DNA of 64,000 nucleotides, from positions 434,001-498,000 of the forward strand of contig NZ_CADDWI010000013.1 of assembly GCF_902809845.1 (NCBI RefSeq), given 5' to 3'. This stretch comes from Chelativorans sp. Marseille-P2723 (GTDB lineage: Bacteria > Pseudomonadota > Alphaproteobacteria > Rhizobiales > Rhizobiaceae). Below the pieces are notes generated by a model. It did not search any database. It was not told where the DNA came from and saw only the letters and a program-made list of their open reading frames with translations. This document shows positions 34,141-44,016 of the stretch, piece by piece. Position numbers and translations under genes: made by a program. Numbering within the stretch: position 1 is the first letter of the stretch; each line of letters opens with the position of its first letter.

Positions 34141-35015
34141 CCGAGATCGCCGCTTCAGTACTATCGGAAGTTGCATGCAAGCTGGGGGAGGGGCCCATCT
34201 ACGAGCCCCATAGCGATACGCTCTTTTGGTTCGACATCCTTGAGCAAAAACTCCTGGAGCACCCTCTTGCGGGTGGCGAAACAAGGATTCACGCCCTACC
34301 CGTGATGGCGAGCGCACTTGCCCGGCTAGACGAGGCCAGCCACCTTCTGGTCACTGAAAAGGGCCTTATGCTGCGCGAGATCGCAACCGGCAGGCTGTCC
34401 ATGCTCCACGAGGTGGAGGCCGACCGGCCTGACATGCGGTCAAACGATGCGCGGGCTCACCCCTGCGGCGCCTTATGGTTCGGCACCATGAGCAAAAAAG
34501 GAGAGGAGCAGGAGGGCGCAATTTACTGGTATTTCAAGGGCGAGTTGCGCCGGCTCTTCTCCCATATCACCACGCCCAACTCGATCTGCTTTTCCCAGGA
34601 CGGTACCATCGGCTATTTCTCGGATACCGGCGAAAACCGGCTTTACCGCGTGGCCTGCGATCCTGAGATGGGGCTGCCGGTGGACGATCCAGTTCTGACG
34701 ATCGAAGGGAACGAGATGCCGGGCGGCATTGACGGTTCTGTAGTCGATGCGCATGGTGCGATCTGGAACGCCCGATTCGGGAGCGGGCGGCTGGATGTCT
34801 GGAACCATCGCGGCGAGCTTGTCCGCTCAGTAAAATTGCCGGCGCGCCAGGTCACCTGCCCGGCCTTCATCGGTCGCGACGCGCGGAAGCTGGCGGTTAC
34901 CTCCGCTTCCAAGGGGTTGGACGAGGAAGGCCTCAAGAATGACCCGCTGGCCGGCAAGACCTTTATACTGGATCTCGATGTAGAAGGACGTCTAGAGCCA
35001 GCCGTGCAGCTTTGA
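34137..35015 (+). CDS. SMP-30/gluconolactonase family lactonase
   Basis: A 292-residue six-bladed beta-propeller of the SMP-30/Gnl/LRE type. Metal ligands are expected at the Glu of CKLGEGPIYEP (near residue 18), an Asn in TTPNSICFSQDG and the Asp in MPGGIDGSVVDAHG. All three blocks are present. It would open a sugar lactone to the free acid. The GTG start overlaps the SDR stop (GTGA), coupling oxidation and lactone hydrolysis. Confidence 0.9.
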   Translation: MTEIAASVLSEVACKLGEGPIYEPHSDTLFWFDILEQKLLEHPLAGGETRIHALPVMASALARLDEASHLLVTEKGLMLREIATGRLSMLHEVEADRPDMRSNDARAHPCGALWFGTMSKKGEEQEGAIYWYFKGELRRLFSHITTPNSICFSQDGTIGYFSDTGENRLYRVACDPEMGLPVDDPVLTIEGNEMPGGIDGSVVDAHGAIWNARFGSGRLDVWNHRGELVRSVKLPARQVTCPAFIGRDARKLAVTSASKGLDEEGLKNDPLAGKTFILDLDVEGRLEPAVQL

Positions 35016-35142
35016 GCCATGGGAAAGCTGCCGGCAAGGCAAGGAATCAGCGACAGTTCCGGCCGCGGACCGGTCTTCGGCAAGGTGTTGCCGGATCGGA
35101 TCAGGATACAGGCAAGTCTTACTTCGCCTGCTGTTTTAACGT

Positions 35143-35784
35143 CTAGGCTGCGCTGTCTGCCTGCGGATTGTCTTCGGTAGGCGCTTCCGCCTTCGCTCCG
35201 CCTTTGGCGACGCCCACCATGGCAGGCCGCAGCACGCGCTCCCCAATCACATATCCTGTTTGCACTACCTGCACGATGGTGCCCGCCGGTACATCCGGAT
35301 TCTCCACCTCGAACATCGCCTGGTGGAAGTGGGGATCAAATTTCTCACCCTCGGGATCAATCCGTTTCACCCCGTGCCGCTCCAACGCCGCCACCATGGC
35401 GCGCTCGGTCATCTCCACGCCTTCTACCAGCGCCATCAACCGAGGCTCGGCCTCAGCCTTGGCCTCGTCGGGGACAGCCTGAAGCGCACGTTGCAGATTG
35501 TCTGATACGCCCAGCATGTCGCGCGCAAAATTGGCGATGCCGTAGGTGCGCGCCTCAGCAACGTCACGCTGGGTACGCTTGCGCAGATTCTCCATGTCGG
35601 CAGCAAGCCTCAGGGCGCGCTCTTTCAATTCCTCATTCTCCTGGGCTAGGCGGAGAAGCACATCTTCTTCCGTCACCTCGACATCGCCCGCTTCAATCTC
35701 TGCAGGCGCGGCCCCGGCTGCGGAAGCCATTTCCTCGGCGGGTGGGTTCTGGGGTGCGTTGTCGTCCTTTGGATGCGTGCTCAT
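35143..35784 (-). CDS. grpE: Nucleotide exchange factor GrpE
   Basis: A 213-residue DnaK cochaperone. An acidic, Ala-rich N-terminus leads to a long coiled coil ([20 protein letters not shown]). The GrpE head signature follows ([20 protein letters not shown] and [20 protein letters not shown]). Located downstream of hrcA on the same strand with about 139 bases between, the usual alphaproteobacterial order. AGGAA precedes the ATG. Confidence 0.96.
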   Translation of the reverse strand: MSTHPKDDNAPQNPPAEEMASAAGAAPAEIEAGDVEVTEEDVLLRLAQENEELKERALRLAADMENLRKRTQRDVAEARTYGIANFARDMLGVSDNLQRALQAVPDEAKAEAEPRLMALVEGVEMTERAMVAALERHGVKRIDPEGEKFDPHFHQAMFEVENPDVPAGTIVQVVQTGYVIGERVLRPAMVGVAKGGAKAEAPTEDNPQADSAA

Positions 35785-35923
35785 TTCCTGTCCACTTTAA
35801 TGCAACGCTTTGCGAAGGTCGCGCCGGATATCGAGGTTCACGGCGGCAAAATCAAGGGTCTGCCCGATGGCTACGGGCTTCTACCGCCCCGACTCTGCTC
35901 GCACAAAGCCGAATTCCTGCCGA

Positions 35924-36994
35924 TTACCGCAGCATGCGTCCCACAAGTTGCGCGGTATAGTCTACCATCGGCACAATCCGCGCATAGTTCAGTCTCGTGG
36001 GGCCGATGATGCCCAGCGCGCCGATCACGCGCGAATGCTCATCATGATAAGGCGCCACGATCAGCGAGGAACCGGATAGCGAGAACAGCTTGTTCTCCGA
36101 ACCGATGAAGATGCGCACTCCGTGTCCTTCCTCAGCGAGCTCCAGAAGTTGGATCAAGCCTTCCTTGGTCTCCAAATCCTCGAAGAGATGACGCAGCAAC
36201 TCCAGTTCCGCCTGCGCGGTGACGTTCTCCAGAAGATTCCCCCTGCCGCGCACGATCAGCCTTGCCGGCACGTCGTGTTCGCTTCCGGCCCAGATGGCAA
36301 GCCCCTGTTCTACCAGCGACTGGGAAAGGGTATCGAGCGCGGCGCGCGTTTCTTCCTTCAGCCGTTCCATTTCGGAGCGCGCCTCCGCCAGGGTCCGGCC
36401 ACGGATATGGGCGTTGAGGAAATTTGACGCTTCATTGAGTTGAGAGGCTGTCACGCCGGCAGGAACCTCGATAACACGGTTTTCGACGTCGCCACTTTGT
36501 GAAACGAGAATGGCAAGCGCCTTCCGCGGCTCAAGCTGGATGAACTCGATATGCTTCAGCGGCGCTTCCGTCTTGGACGCCACCACGAGACCCGCACCCC
36601 GCGAAAGGCCGGAAAGCAGTTGGCTTGCCTCCGTGAGGATGTGCTCCAGCGACTGGCCACGGCCGGAAGCCTTGATCTGCGCCTCGATGATGTTGCGCTC
36701 TTCTTCCGTTAGGTCGCCAATCTCCATGAAAGCGTCAACAAAGAAGCGCAGGCCCTGCTGGGTGGGCAGGCGCCCGGCCGAAACATGCGGCGAATAGATT
36801 AGGCCTAGTTTCTCCAGATCGCTCATCACGTTGCGCACGGTGGCGGGCGAAAGCTGTGTCGGCAGGAGGCGCGACAGATTGCGCGAGCCCATCGGCTCGC
36901 CATGCTGCAGATAGCTCTCGACGATGATCCGGAAAATGTCGCGCGAACGCGTGTCGAGCAACTGAAGTGCCTGGTCTGTAATGGGCTTGGTCAT
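35924..36994 (-). CDS. hrcA: Heat-shock repressor HrcA
   Basis: A 356-residue repressor of CIRCE-controlled chaperone operons. N-terminal helix-turn-helix region: [19 protein letters not shown] and [19 protein letters not shown]. The GAF-like HrcA domain ends with [29 protein letters not shown]-type sequence. ATG 36994 is preferred over 37042 because AGGAG lies upstream and the family begins there. No CIRCE element was seen in this window, so its targets lie elsewhere. Confidence 0.96.
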   Translation of the reverse strand: MTKPITDQALQLLDTRSRDIFRIIVESYLQHGEPMGSRNLSRLLPTQLSPATVRNVMSDLEKLGLIYSPHVSAGRLPTQQGLRFFVDAFMEIGDLTEEERNIIEAQIKASGRGQSLEHILTEASQLLSGLSRGAGLVVASKTEAPLKHIEFIQLEPRKALAILVSQSGDVENRVIEVPAGVTASQLNEASNFLNAHIRGRTLAEARSEMERLKEETRAALDTLSQSLVEQGLAIWAGSEHDVPARLIVRGRGNLLENVTAQAELELLRHLFEDLETKEGLIQLLELAEEGHGVRIFIGSENKLFSLSGSSLIVAPYHDEHSRVIGALGIIGPTRLNYARIVPMVDYTAQLVGRMLR

Positions 36995-37014
36995 GGCATC
37001 ATTCTCCTGGCAAA

Positions 37015-37042
37015 AATATAAGCCGGGATGCAGCAAACACAA
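37015..37042 (-). promoter_or_regulatory. Sigma-70-type promoter of hrcA
   Basis: On the minus strand TTGTGT (37042-37037), a 16-base spacer and TATATT (37020-37015) lie about 20 bases before the hrcA ATG, with AGGAG in between. It would serve hrcA and possibly grpE. Confidence 0.5.
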
Positions 37043-37209
37043 CTATACGCAAGCCTCTGCGAGGGCAGGCTTTGAGGCGCTGGCCACGGTGACGAAGATG
37101 AAGCATGATCGCCGGGTTCGCGGCGCAGCGTAAGGTTTTCCTTTGCATCGCTGCTCCCGCAAAGCTATAGCCGCCAACTGTGCAACTTGGGACCCTGAAG
37201 GGCGAAACT

Positions 37210-37926
37210 ATGCGACCATCCAGACGCCAACCGGACGAGATGCGCGCCGTCAGCTTCGAGCGCGGCATATCCAAACATGCGGAAGGCTCTTGCCTTGTCC
37301 GGTTTGGCGACACGCACGTTCTGTGTACAGCGAGTCTGGAGGAAAAAGTGCCTGCCTGGCTGCGCAACTCAGGAAAGGGATGGGTAACGGCCGAGTACGG
37401 AATGCTGCCGCGCTCGACCGGCGAGCGCATGCGACGGGAGGCGTCCAGCGGCAAACAGGGCGGACGCACGCTGGAAATCCAGCGTCTTATCGGCCGAAGC
37501 CTTCGATCGGTGGTCGACCTTGCGGCGCTCGGCGAGTTCCAGATCACCGTCGATTGCGATGTGCTGCAAGCCGACGGCGGAACGCGCACCGCAGCCATCA
37601 CCGGCGGCTTCGTCGCCCTTTACGATTGCCTTGCCTGGATGCAGGCGCGCCAGATGGTCTCGATCGGACGCGTGCTGAAGGACCATGTGGCTGCTGTTTC
37701 TTGCGGCATATATGAGGGAACGCCTGTTCTCGATCTCGATTACGCCGAAGATTCGGCGGCGGGAACCGATGCCAATTTCGTGATGTCGGGCCAGGGCGGA
37801 ATCGTGGAGGTTCAAGCAACCGCGGAGGGCGCTACCTTTTCCGAGGAGGAGTTTGCCGCACTCATGGCGCTCGCCAGGAAGGGCATTTCGCGGCTGGTGG
37901 AACTACAGAAAATGGCCGTCTCGTAA
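37210..37926 (+). CDS. rph: Ribonuclease PH
   Basis: A 238-residue phosphorolytic 3'-to-5' exoribonuclease that trims tRNA 3' ends. Diagnostic motifs include [11 protein letters not shown] near the start, [21 protein letters not shown] (phosphate/RNA site), [16 protein letters not shown] and [18 protein letters not shown]. Length matches the family exactly with ATG 37210. Divergent from hrcA; it heads rph-VOC-rdgB-hemW. Confidence 0.97.
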   Translation: MRPSRRQPDEMRAVSFERGISKHAEGSCLVRFGDTHVLCTASLEEKVPAWLRNSGKGWVTAEYGMLPRSTGERMRREASSGKQGGRTLEIQRLIGRSLRSVVDLAALGEFQITVDCDVLQADGGTRTAAITGGFVALYDCLAWMQARQMVSIGRVLKDHVAAVSCGIYEGTPVLDLDYAEDSAAGTDANFVMSGQGGIVEVQATAEGATFSEEEFAALMALARKGISRLVELQKMAVS

Positions 37927-37937
37927 GAGGTGCTGAA

Positions 37938-38351
37938 ATGCGGCCCTCCGGAATACTCGAAGCAGCGCTTTATGTGAGCAATATCGACGAGGCTGAGCGT
38001 TTTTATGGCGACGTTCTGGGCCTTGAATGCATAGCTCGTGTCGAGGGGCGGCACATATTCTTCCGTTGCGGTGACATGGTGCTGCTCCTTTTCGACCCGC
38101 AAGCGACGAAAGTGCCACCAGCACCGGAAGCGCGCCTGCCCGTGCCTCCCCATGGGTGCCGCGGCGAAGGGCATCTATGTTTCGCTGCCACCGCCTCCGA
38201 GATCGAAATGTGGAAAAGGAAGCTTGAAACTCGGAATATAGAAATCGAGGCCGATTTCGAGTGGCCGAAGGGAGGGCGCTCCATCTATTTTCGTGATCCA
38301 TTCGGCAATTCGCTGGAATTTGCGGAGCCACGCATCTGGGGACTGCAGTGA
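37938..38351 (+). CDS. VOC (glyoxalase/bleomycin-resistance fold) protein
   Basis: A 137-residue vicinal-oxygen-chelate protein with two beta-alpha-beta-beta-beta modules. These are seen as [22 protein letters not shown] at the start and [16 protein letters not shown] at the end. The C-terminal Glu and an internal His (EGHLCF) are candidate metal ligands. Specific activity unknown. It sits between rph and rdgB, and its stop overlaps the rdgB GTG. Confidence 0.87.
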   Translation: MRPSGILEAALYVSNIDEAERFYGDVLGLECIARVEGRHIFFRCGDMVLLLFDPQATKVPPAPEARLPVPPHGCRGEGHLCFAATASEIEMWKRKLETRNIEIEADFEWPKGGRSIYFRDPFGNSLEFAEPRIWGLQ

Positions 38352-38989
38352 GACCCATACCGGACAGGAAATTCATTCTTGCAAGCCACAACAAGGGCAA
38401 GCTTGCCGAGTTTGCCGAGCTTCTAGAGCCTTTCGGTTACCAGATCCGCTCTGCTGCCGAGCTCGGGCTGGACGAGCCCGAAGAGACAGGTACGCGGTTC
38501 GAGGAGAACGCTTATATCAAGGCTTTCACGGCCGCGAAGGCGACTGGCCTGCCAGCCCTCGCCGACGATTCGGGAATGTGCGCCGACGCACTCGGTGGTG
38601 CTCCCGGCGTCTATTCAGCCGACTGGGCGACATTGCCGGACGGGAAGCGTGATTTCAGCCAGGCAATGGAGAAGGTGGAAGCACTCCTTCGGGAAAAAGG
38701 CGGGGTGACGCCCGAAGCGCGCCGCGCACGTTTCGTGGCGGTTCTCTGCCTCTGTTTCCCCGATGGAGAAGCGGAATACTACCGCGGCGAGGTGGAAGGC
38801 CGTCTTGTCTGGCCGCCGCGTGGATCGCTCGGCTTCGGCTACGATCCAATCTTTCAGCCGGACGGTCACGACAGAACCTTCGGTGAAATGACGGGCGAGG
38901 AAAAGCACGGCTGGAGACCTGGAGACGCACAAGCGCTCTCGCATCGCGCCCGGGCTTTCAAAAAATTCGCGGAGGCGCGGCTGGCATGA
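38348..38989 (+). CDS. rdgB: XTP/dITP diphosphatase (RdgB/HAM1)
   Basis: A 213-residue pyrophosphatase that removes non-canonical purine triphosphates. Motifs: [17 protein letters not shown] at the N-terminus, [19 protein letters not shown] (catalytic Asp region, residues about 60-78), [14 protein letters not shown] and [10 protein letters not shown]. The GTG start overlaps the VOC gene stop (GTGA), and the gene is overlapped by hemW downstream. Confidence 0.95.
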   Translation: MRPIPDRKFILASHNKGKLAEFAELLEPFGYQIRSAAELGLDEPEETGTRFEENAYIKAFTAAKATGLPALADDSGMCADALGGAPGVYSADWATLPDGKRDFSQAMEKVEALLREKGGVTPEARRARFVAVLCLCFPDGEAEYYRGEVEGRLVWPPRGSLGFGYDPIFQPDGHDRTFGEMTGEEKHGWRPGDAQALSHRARAFKKFAEARLA

Positions 38990-40149
38990 TGCAGCAGCCG
39001 GACGGCGGGCCGGGCTTTGGCGTATATGTTCACTGGCCCTTCTGTGCGGCCAAGTGTCCATATTGCGACTTCAACAGCCATGTGCGGCACCAGCCGGTCG
39101 ATCAGAAACGGTTCGTTGCTGCCTTCGCTCGCGAGATTGCCTCCATGCGGGAACGTACCGGCCAGCGTACGGTTTCGAGCATCTTTTTGGGCGGCGGCAC
39201 CCCCTCGCTCATGGAGCCGGCTACGGTTGGCGCCATCCTCGACGCTATCGGCGCAAACTGGCGGGTCGCACCCGGGGTGGAGATCACGCTTGAGGCCAAC
39301 CCCTCCTCGGTGGAGGCGGAACGCTTCCGCGGATATCGCGCCGCAGGCGTCAATCGGGTTTCGCTCGGGGTGCAGGCGCTCAACGACCGTGACCTGCGCT
39401 TCCTCGGCCGGCTGCACAATGTGGAGGAGGCACTGGGGGCCATTCGGCTCGCGCGCGCGATCTTCCCGCGCATCTCCTTTGACCTTATCTATGCCCGGCC
39501 TGGCCAGACTGTGGAAGCCTGGTGCTCAGAGCTGGAAGAAGCCATCGGCCACGCTGCCGACCACCTTTCGCTTTACCAACTCACGATCGAGGAAGGTACG
39601 CCCTTCTACGTCTTGCGCGAGGCGGGCCGGCTTCAGCTTCCGCATACCGATCTTGCCGCCGATCTTTACGAGGCAACGCAAGAGGTGACGTCAAGGCACG
39701 GCCTGCCCGCCTATGAAATTTCCAATCATGCACGACGAGGCGCTGAAAGCCGGCACAACCTCATCTACTGGCGTTATGGCGAGTATGTTGGCGTAGGCCC
39801 CGGCGCGCACGGGCGGTTCCTGGAAGACGGTCGCCGTGTTGTTACCTTCACCGAGAAGCATCCGGAGACGTGGCTTGCGCTGGTGGAGACCAAAGGCACG
39901 GGCGCGACCGGTGGTGAGCTGCTGACGCGCTCGGAAGAGGCAGACGAATTCCTGCTGATGGGCTTGCGCCTTGTCGAAGGCATCGACCTTCAGCGCTACG
40001 AGGCTCTTGCAGGCCATCCATTGTCGCCTGAGCGGGTGGCGGTTCTGCGCGAGGAAGGGCTGGTCGCACCCGTTGGCAATTCGCGCCTGCGCGCAACCCC
40101 GTCCGGCATGGTGGTTCTTGACGCGCTGGTTGCGGATCTTGCTCGCTAG
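38986..40149 (+). CDS. hemW: Radical SAM protein HemW (HemN-like, haem chaperone)
   Basis: A 387-residue radical SAM protein. The 4Fe-4S motif Cys-x3-Cys-x2-Cys is in [14 protein letters not shown] (near residues 20-30), followed by [10 protein letters not shown] and the HemN C-terminal domain. It lacks the N-terminal extension with the extra Cys of true HemN, so HemW is the better call. HemW binds haem rather than oxidising coproporphyrinogen. Starts within rdgB (ATGA). Confidence 0.93.
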   Translation: MMQQPDGGPGFGVYVHWPFCAAKCPYCDFNSHVRHQPVDQKRFVAAFAREIASMRERTGQRTVSSIFLGGGTPSLMEPATVGAILDAIGANWRVAPGVEITLEANPSSVEAERFRGYRAAGVNRVSLGVQALNDRDLRFLGRLHNVEEALGAIRLARAIFPRISFDLIYARPGQTVEAWCSELEEAIGHAADHLSLYQLTIEEGTPFYVLREAGRLQLPHTDLAADLYEATQEVTSRHGLPAYEISNHARRGAESRHNLIYWRYGEYVGVGPGAHGRFLEDGRRVVTFTEKHPETWLALVETKGTGATGGELLTRSEEADEFLLMGLRLVEGIDLQRYEALAGHPLSPERVAVLREEGLVAPVGNSRLRATPSGMVVLDALVADLAR

Positions 40150-40190
40150 CCATGCTTTGGGGCCGGCCCCGCAAGGCGTTTTGCAACCTT

Positions 40191-40219
40191 CTTGAATTCA
40201 TTCTTTCTATCGACCATAT
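40191..40219 (+). promoter_or_regulatory. RpoH (sigma-32)-type promoter of hsp20
   Basis: CTTGAA (40191-40196), a 17-base spacer and CCATAT (40214-40219) match the heat-shock sigma factor consensus. It sits about 70 bases before the small heat-shock gene, leaving room for a structured leader. Confidence 0.65.
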
Positions 40220-40221
40220 CA

Positions 40222-40288
40222 AGGGAGCCGGCAAAGACGCCCTCCTGGGGTTTTTGCCCTTCCACGTCGCTCGTTGAGGACAGGAACC
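40222..40288 (+). promoter_or_regulatory. ROSE-like RNA thermometer in the hsp20 5' UTR
   Basis: The last hairpin, GTCGCTCGTTGAGGAC at 40266-40281, forms six base pairs that sequester the ribosome site GAGGA. It has a bulged G on the 5' side, within the TCGCT sequence. ROSE elements of rhizobial small heat-shock genes are defined by a UYGCU motif with a bulged G opposite the Shine-Dalgarno sequence, so the match is close. Two upstream hairpins (GGAG/CTCC and GGG/CCC arms) fit the multi-stem layout. Melting at high temperature would allow translation. Confidence 0.7.
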
Positions 40289-40714
40289 ATGACGCGCATG
40301 ACGCCCTTTTCGAACCCGCTTCTGCTGGGGTTCGACAGTATGGAGAAGACGCTCGAGCGCATTGCGAAATCGGGCGACAGCTATCCTCCGTATAACATTG
40401 AACGCCTTCGCAACGCCGATGGGCGTGGGGAGCAGCTTCGAATCACGCTGGCGGTGGCAGGCTTCGCCGAACAGGATCTGGAAGTCATCACTGAGGAAAA
40501 CCAGCTTGTAGTGAGAGGGCGCCAGACGGACGATACCGAGCGCGAATATCTGCACCGTGGGATCGCCGCGCGGCAGTTTCAGCGGGTTTTCGTGCTGGCC
40601 GATGGCATGCAGGTTCTCGGTGCGGAACTCAGGAACGGTCTGTTGTCCATCGACCTGGACCGCCCCCAGCCAGAGCGGCTTGTAAGGAAGATCAATATTT
40701 CGGTGAAGGACTGA
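40289..40714 (+). CDS. Small heat-shock protein Hsp20 (IbpA/HspA family)
   Basis: A 141-residue ATP-independent holdase chaperone of the rhizobial class A type. The N-terminus MTRMTPFSNPLLLGFD resembles IbpA-like proteins. The alpha-crystallin domain (about 38-128) contains ITLAVAGFAEQDLEVI, LVVRGRQ and the A-x-x-x-n-G-L motif as AELRNGLLSIDL. The C-terminal I-x-I tail is INI in RKINISVKD. Controlled by a heat-shock promoter and a probable RNA thermometer. Confidence 0.94.
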   Translation: MTRMTPFSNPLLLGFDSMEKTLERIAKSGDSYPPYNIERLRNADGRGEQLRITLAVAGFAEQDLEVITEENQLVVRGRQTDDTEREYLHRGIAARQFQRVFVLADGMQVLGAELRNGLLSIDLDRPQPERLVRKINISVKD

Positions 40715-40805
40715 GGCAACAGGCAGATGCCGTGGAAATTCGTCGGAACCACTGAGCTCTTGAGCGGGTTGGTCGATAGGACGGCCCGCAGGATAGGAGG
40801 CTAAT

Positions 40806-41063
40806 ATGACCCAGAACGACAACCGGATCAGGGTGACTCCCCAACAGCTCGCCGATATTGGCGAAGGGGCTATTGCCTATATGCGCGAGATGGATGCCGC
40901 CGAGCTGAAGGTAAAGTTCCCCGGCGTGCCCGATATGGCCCCCGGAACGAAGCTTTGGGCGCTCTTCGCGGCGAATGGCCAGCCCATTCTGCTCGCAGAC
41001 GGGCGTGATGCAGCACTTGCGGGAGCGTTCCAGAACGATTTGCAGCCGGTTAGCCTACACTGA
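40806..41063 (+). CDS. DUF1150 family protein
   Basis: An 85-residue soluble protein of unknown function. The family block is seen as ELKVKFPGVPDMAPGTKLWALFAANGQPI. AGGAGGCTAAT gives a strong ribosome site. It follows hsp20 by 91 bases without an obvious terminator between and is followed by a strong terminator. It is probably co-transcribed with the chaperone and heat-inducible. Function unknown. Confidence 0.85.
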   Translation: MTQNDNRIRVTPQQLADIGEGAIAYMREMDAAELKVKFPGVPDMAPGTKLWALFAANGQPILLADGRDAALAGAFQNDLQPVSLH

Positions 41064-41126
41064 GCCGGTGTGCCGCCAAAATGCACCTTAAGGGCGCATG
41101 ATCTGAAACTGAAGCTTGAAGCGAAT

Positions 41127-41152
41127 GGGCCGCATCTCAGCGGCCCTTTTTT
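41127..41152 (+). terminator. Rho-independent terminator of the hsp20-DUF1150 operon
   Basis: A perfect six-base GC stem (GGGCCG/CGGCCC) with an eight-base loop is followed by six T residues. It lies 60 bases after the DUF1150 stop, before the convergent ptsN gene. Confidence 0.9.
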
Positions 41153-41185
41153 GTCCGCGCGTTCCGCCTAATCTGTCTTTTCGCC

Positions 41186-41650
41186 TCAGATGATCGTAGA
41201 AGCTGGTGCCTGGACAAGGAAGGTATGGATGGCCGCGGCGTCGTCGGTGCCACGAATCTTCGCCGTCGTCTCGGAGTCGCGCAGAACCCGAGCAATCCGG
41301 GACAGCGCCTTGAGGTGGTCGGCGCCCGCCCCTTCCGGCGCCAGAAGCAGAAATACCAGATCGACCGGCAGGTCATCCAGCGCGTCGAATTCGACAGGTG
41401 CTTCAAGCCTTGCGAAGACGCCCGTGATCTCCTTGATGCCCGGCAATTTGCCATGGGGAATGGCAATCCCGTTGCCAACCCCGGTGGAACCCAACCGCTC
41501 ACGCTGCAAAATGGTGTCGAAAATCTCGCGCTCGGGCAGGCTCGTGATTTCTGCGGCTTTCTCCGCTACCAGTTGCAAGACCTGCTTCTTGGAATTTGCC
41601 TTCAAGGCCGGCAGGATCGCCGAAACCTCGATCAGATCGCTAAGATCCAT
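41186..41650 (-). CDS. ptsN: Nitrogen PTS enzyme IIA (PtsN)
   Basis: A 154-residue EIIA-Ntr regulatory phosphoprotein. The phosphorylated His is in VGNGIAIPHGKLPG (near residue 66). The preceding TILQREREGL-like region and the C-terminal LRDSETTAKIRGTDD fit the family. ATG 41650 gives the normal length; in-frame ATGs further upstream add non-conserved residues. Last gene of the rpoN-hpf-ptsN set. Confidence 0.95.
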   Translation of the reverse strand: MDLSDLIEVSAILPALKANSKKQVLQLVAEKAAEITSLPEREIFDTILQRERLGSTGVGNGIAIPHGKLPGIKEITGVFARLEAPVEFDALDDLPVDLVFLLLAPEGAGADHLKALSRIARVLRDSETTAKIRGTDDAAAIHTFLVQAPASTII

Positions 41651-41712
41651 TATGTGCATCCTCTGCTTCGGCCACATCCCTCGCCCAGCAACCAGTTAGC
41701 TGGGAAACCAGC

Positions 41713-42288
41713 TTAGCTGCCGGAGGCCGCCGAAGGATCGATCCAGCCTATATTGCCGTCCGGGCGTCTATAGACGATGTTGACCTCATTGCTTCCGGCA
41801 TTCCGGAATACGAATACGGGGCTGTCTTTCATGTCGAGTTCGATGACAGCGGAAGCGACGGACATGGCTCGAAGCGGCATACGTGTTTCTGCCACCACGG
41901 CCGGCGCGAAATCCTCCGGCACCTCCTCGTCCTCGTTCGAATGCGCCATCACGCGGTAAGCAATTTCCCCAGCTCCGTCCGTGTTCTGGACCGGAGCATG
42001 GGATTTCAACTTACGCTTGTATCGACGCAGTCTTTTCTCAATGCGTTCGGCGGCCGCATCAAAGGCCAGCTGCGCATCATGCGCCTCCCCGGCAGCTTGC
42101 AATACGGCGCCGGTATCCAGATGGAGGGAGCAGTCCGCTGAAAAACGTCCACGCGTCTTTTCCACCGTTACGCGTCCGGAAAAGCCGCCATCAAAATATT
42201 TCGCGATCGCGTCACGGATTCGACCGTCAATGCGCGAACGAAAGGCATCGCCTATGTCCATATGCTTGCCAGAAATGCGGAGGCTCAT
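41713..42288 (-). CDS. hpf: Ribosome hibernation promoting factor (long HPF)
   Basis: A 191-residue long-form HPF/RaiA. N-terminal S30AE domain (LRISGKHMDIGDAFRSRI through RRYKRKLKSH) is joined by a variable linker to a C-terminal dimerisation domain (EDSPVFVFRN-type segment and NIVYRRPDGNIGWIDP). It drives 100S ribosome formation in stationary phase. It lies between rpoN and ptsN, the standard rhizobial order. Confidence 0.95.
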   Translation of the reverse strand: MSLRISGKHMDIGDAFRSRIDGRIRDAIAKYFDGGFSGRVTVEKTRGRFSADCSLHLDTGAVLQAAGEAHDAQLAFDAAAERIEKRLRRYKRKLKSHAPVQNTDGAGEIAYRVMAHSNEDEEVPEDFAPAVVAETRMPLRAMSVASAVIELDMKDSPVFVFRNAGSNEVNIVYRRPDGNIGWIDPSAASGS

Positions 42289-42522
42289 GGAGAACGACCT
42301 TTCCTGGTCAGAATATCATTGCCATTGGGGAGTTATACACATGACTCGCGCGTACAATGTACCCTGTACGCAGAAGGATGGCACCCCGGCTGTAGAAGTT
42401 CATAAAGTTTCGCCTAATGCGGGCGGAAGACGCCGATCGCCGAAGCTGCTGTCTCATGCGGGCGGGCTTCTAGTGACTTCGCTCGCGCTTGTCAATCGCA
42501 GGTAGTGGAATTGAATGTTTTG

Positions 42523-44016
42523 CTATGCACAGGCTCCGGCAAGCGCCTTCTTCTCCCTGCGTCGTTGCACTGAGGAGGGAATATTCATGCTTTCGCGATA
42601 TTTGGCAACGGTTCTTCGGGCAAGACCAATGCCCTCCTTGCGCAGCAGGCTAACGATAGCGTCGTCCGATAGAACCTCCTCGGCGCTTTCCGTCTCGATC
42701 AGGCCGCGGATGCGCTCGCGAACAGCTTCGGCAGAATGCGCCTCCCCTCCATCCGCCGCAGCGATGGCGGTAGTAAAGAAATAACGCATTTCAAAGGTGC
42801 CGCGAGGCGTCATCATATATTTGTTGGCGGTAACGCGGCTGACGGTCGATTCGTGCATGCTTACCGCATCGGCTACCGTCTTGAGCTTCAGCGGCCGCAG
42901 GTGGTGGATGCCATGAGCGAGAAAGGCATCCTGCTGGCGCACGATCTCAGAAGCGATCTTGAGAATAGTCCGGGCGCGCTGATCGAGGCTGCGGGCCAGC
43001 CAATTGGCGTTCTGAAGGCATTCTGAAAGGAAAAGCTTCTCCTGCTTGCTGGCGCGGGATGAGACCTGGGCAAAGTAGCTCTCAGCCACCAGAACGCGAG
43101 GCAACGCCTCAGCGTTGAGTTCGACCGCCCAACTCCCATCGCCCGCCTGGCGCACGATTACATCCGGCCGGATCGGGTGTGCCGGCGCGGCAAAAAACGC
43201 GGCGCCCGGCTTCGGATCGAGCGTGCGGATCTCGGCAAGCATGTGGGCGAGGTCCTCCTCGCCCACGCCGCAAAGCTTCCTCAGCGCCCGGAAATCACGC
43301 TTTGCGAGGAGGTCGAGACGGGAAAGCAAAGCTCGCATGGCCGGGTCCAGCCGATCGCGTGCTGCAAGCTGCAGCGCCAGACATTCGGACAGATCCCGTG
43401 CGAAAAGCCCGGGCGGGTCAAATGTCTGGCAGATTTGGAGCGCCCTGCGGACCATCGCTTGGCCGGCGCCAGTACGTTCGGCGATTTCCTCTATGCTGCC
43501 GATGAAATACCCGGCGTCGTCCAGCTCCCCCACCAATTCATCGACCAGAGGGCGCATAGCCGCTTCGAGGCAGGCAATAGCGATCTGGTCCTGCAAATGA
43601 TCGCGCAGCGTAACCGGAGCGGCAGCAGACATTTCGGGCGTCCAGCCGTCAACCGCGGCGGCGCCAACGTTGCCTATGCCGCGGACCGAGCGCCATTGAG
43701 CGGAAAGATCCGGGCCGATCGGGTCCCACCGTCCCGGATCGTCCGGGAAAACATTTTCCAGGGAGGTGTCCAGTTGTTCCGCTATCGCCTGCGCAGAGTA
43801 GCCGGACTCATCCAGATTGCCCGCCGCCTCCGCATCCTTCAGCGCTTCTTCGGCAGGGTCCTGTCGCTCAAGCAGCGGGTTGCGCTCGATTTCCTCGGCT
43901 ATGAAGCGGTCAAGTTCAGCCTGACCGAGCTGCAGCAGCCGGATCGACTGGAGAAGCTGCGGCGTCATGACGAGCGATTGCGTCTGGCGCAAATGCAGTT
44001 TCGGCGACAACGCCAT
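42523..44016 (-). CDS. rpoN: RNA polymerase sigma-54 factor (RpoN)
   Basis: A 497-residue sigma-54. Region I is Gln/Leu-rich (LRQTQSLVMTPQLLQSIRLL), followed by an acidic linker and the core-binding domain. The C-terminal DNA-binding domain carries VADAVSMHESTVSRVTANKY (HTH) and the RpoN box ARRTVAKYRE near the end. It directs nitrogen-regulated and other enhancer-dependent promoters. The gap to lptB upstream is unusually large (602 bases). Confidence 0.97.
   Translation of the reverse strand: MALSPKLHLRQTQSLVMTPQLLQSIRLLQLGQAELDRFIAEEIERNPLLERQDPAEEALKDAEAAGNLDESGYSAQAIAEQLDTSLENVFPDDPGRWDPIGPDLSAQWRSVRGIGNVGAAAVDGWTPEMSAAAPVTLRDHLQDQIAIACLEAAMRPLVDELVGELDDAGYFIGSIEEIAERTGAGQAMVRRALQICQTFDPPGLFARDLSECLALQLAARDRLDPAMRALLSRLDLLAKRDFRALRKLCGVGEEDLAHMLAEIRTLDPKPGAAFFAAPAHPIRPDVIVRQAGDGSWAVELNAEALPRVLVAESYFAQVSSRASKQEKLFLSECLQNANWLARSLDQRARTILKIASEIVRQQDAFLAHGIHHLRPLKLKTVADAVSMHESTVSRVTANKYMMTPRGTFEMRYFFTTAIAAADGGEAHSAEAVRERIRGLIETESAEEVLSDDAIVSLLRKEGIGLARRTVAKYRESMNIPSSVQRRREKKALAGACA

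Noticed and set aside
40159-40170. GGGGCCGGCCCC palindrome after hemW as a terminator
   Set aside because: The palindrome has no room for a loop at full pairing and no U-run, so it is not called as a terminator.
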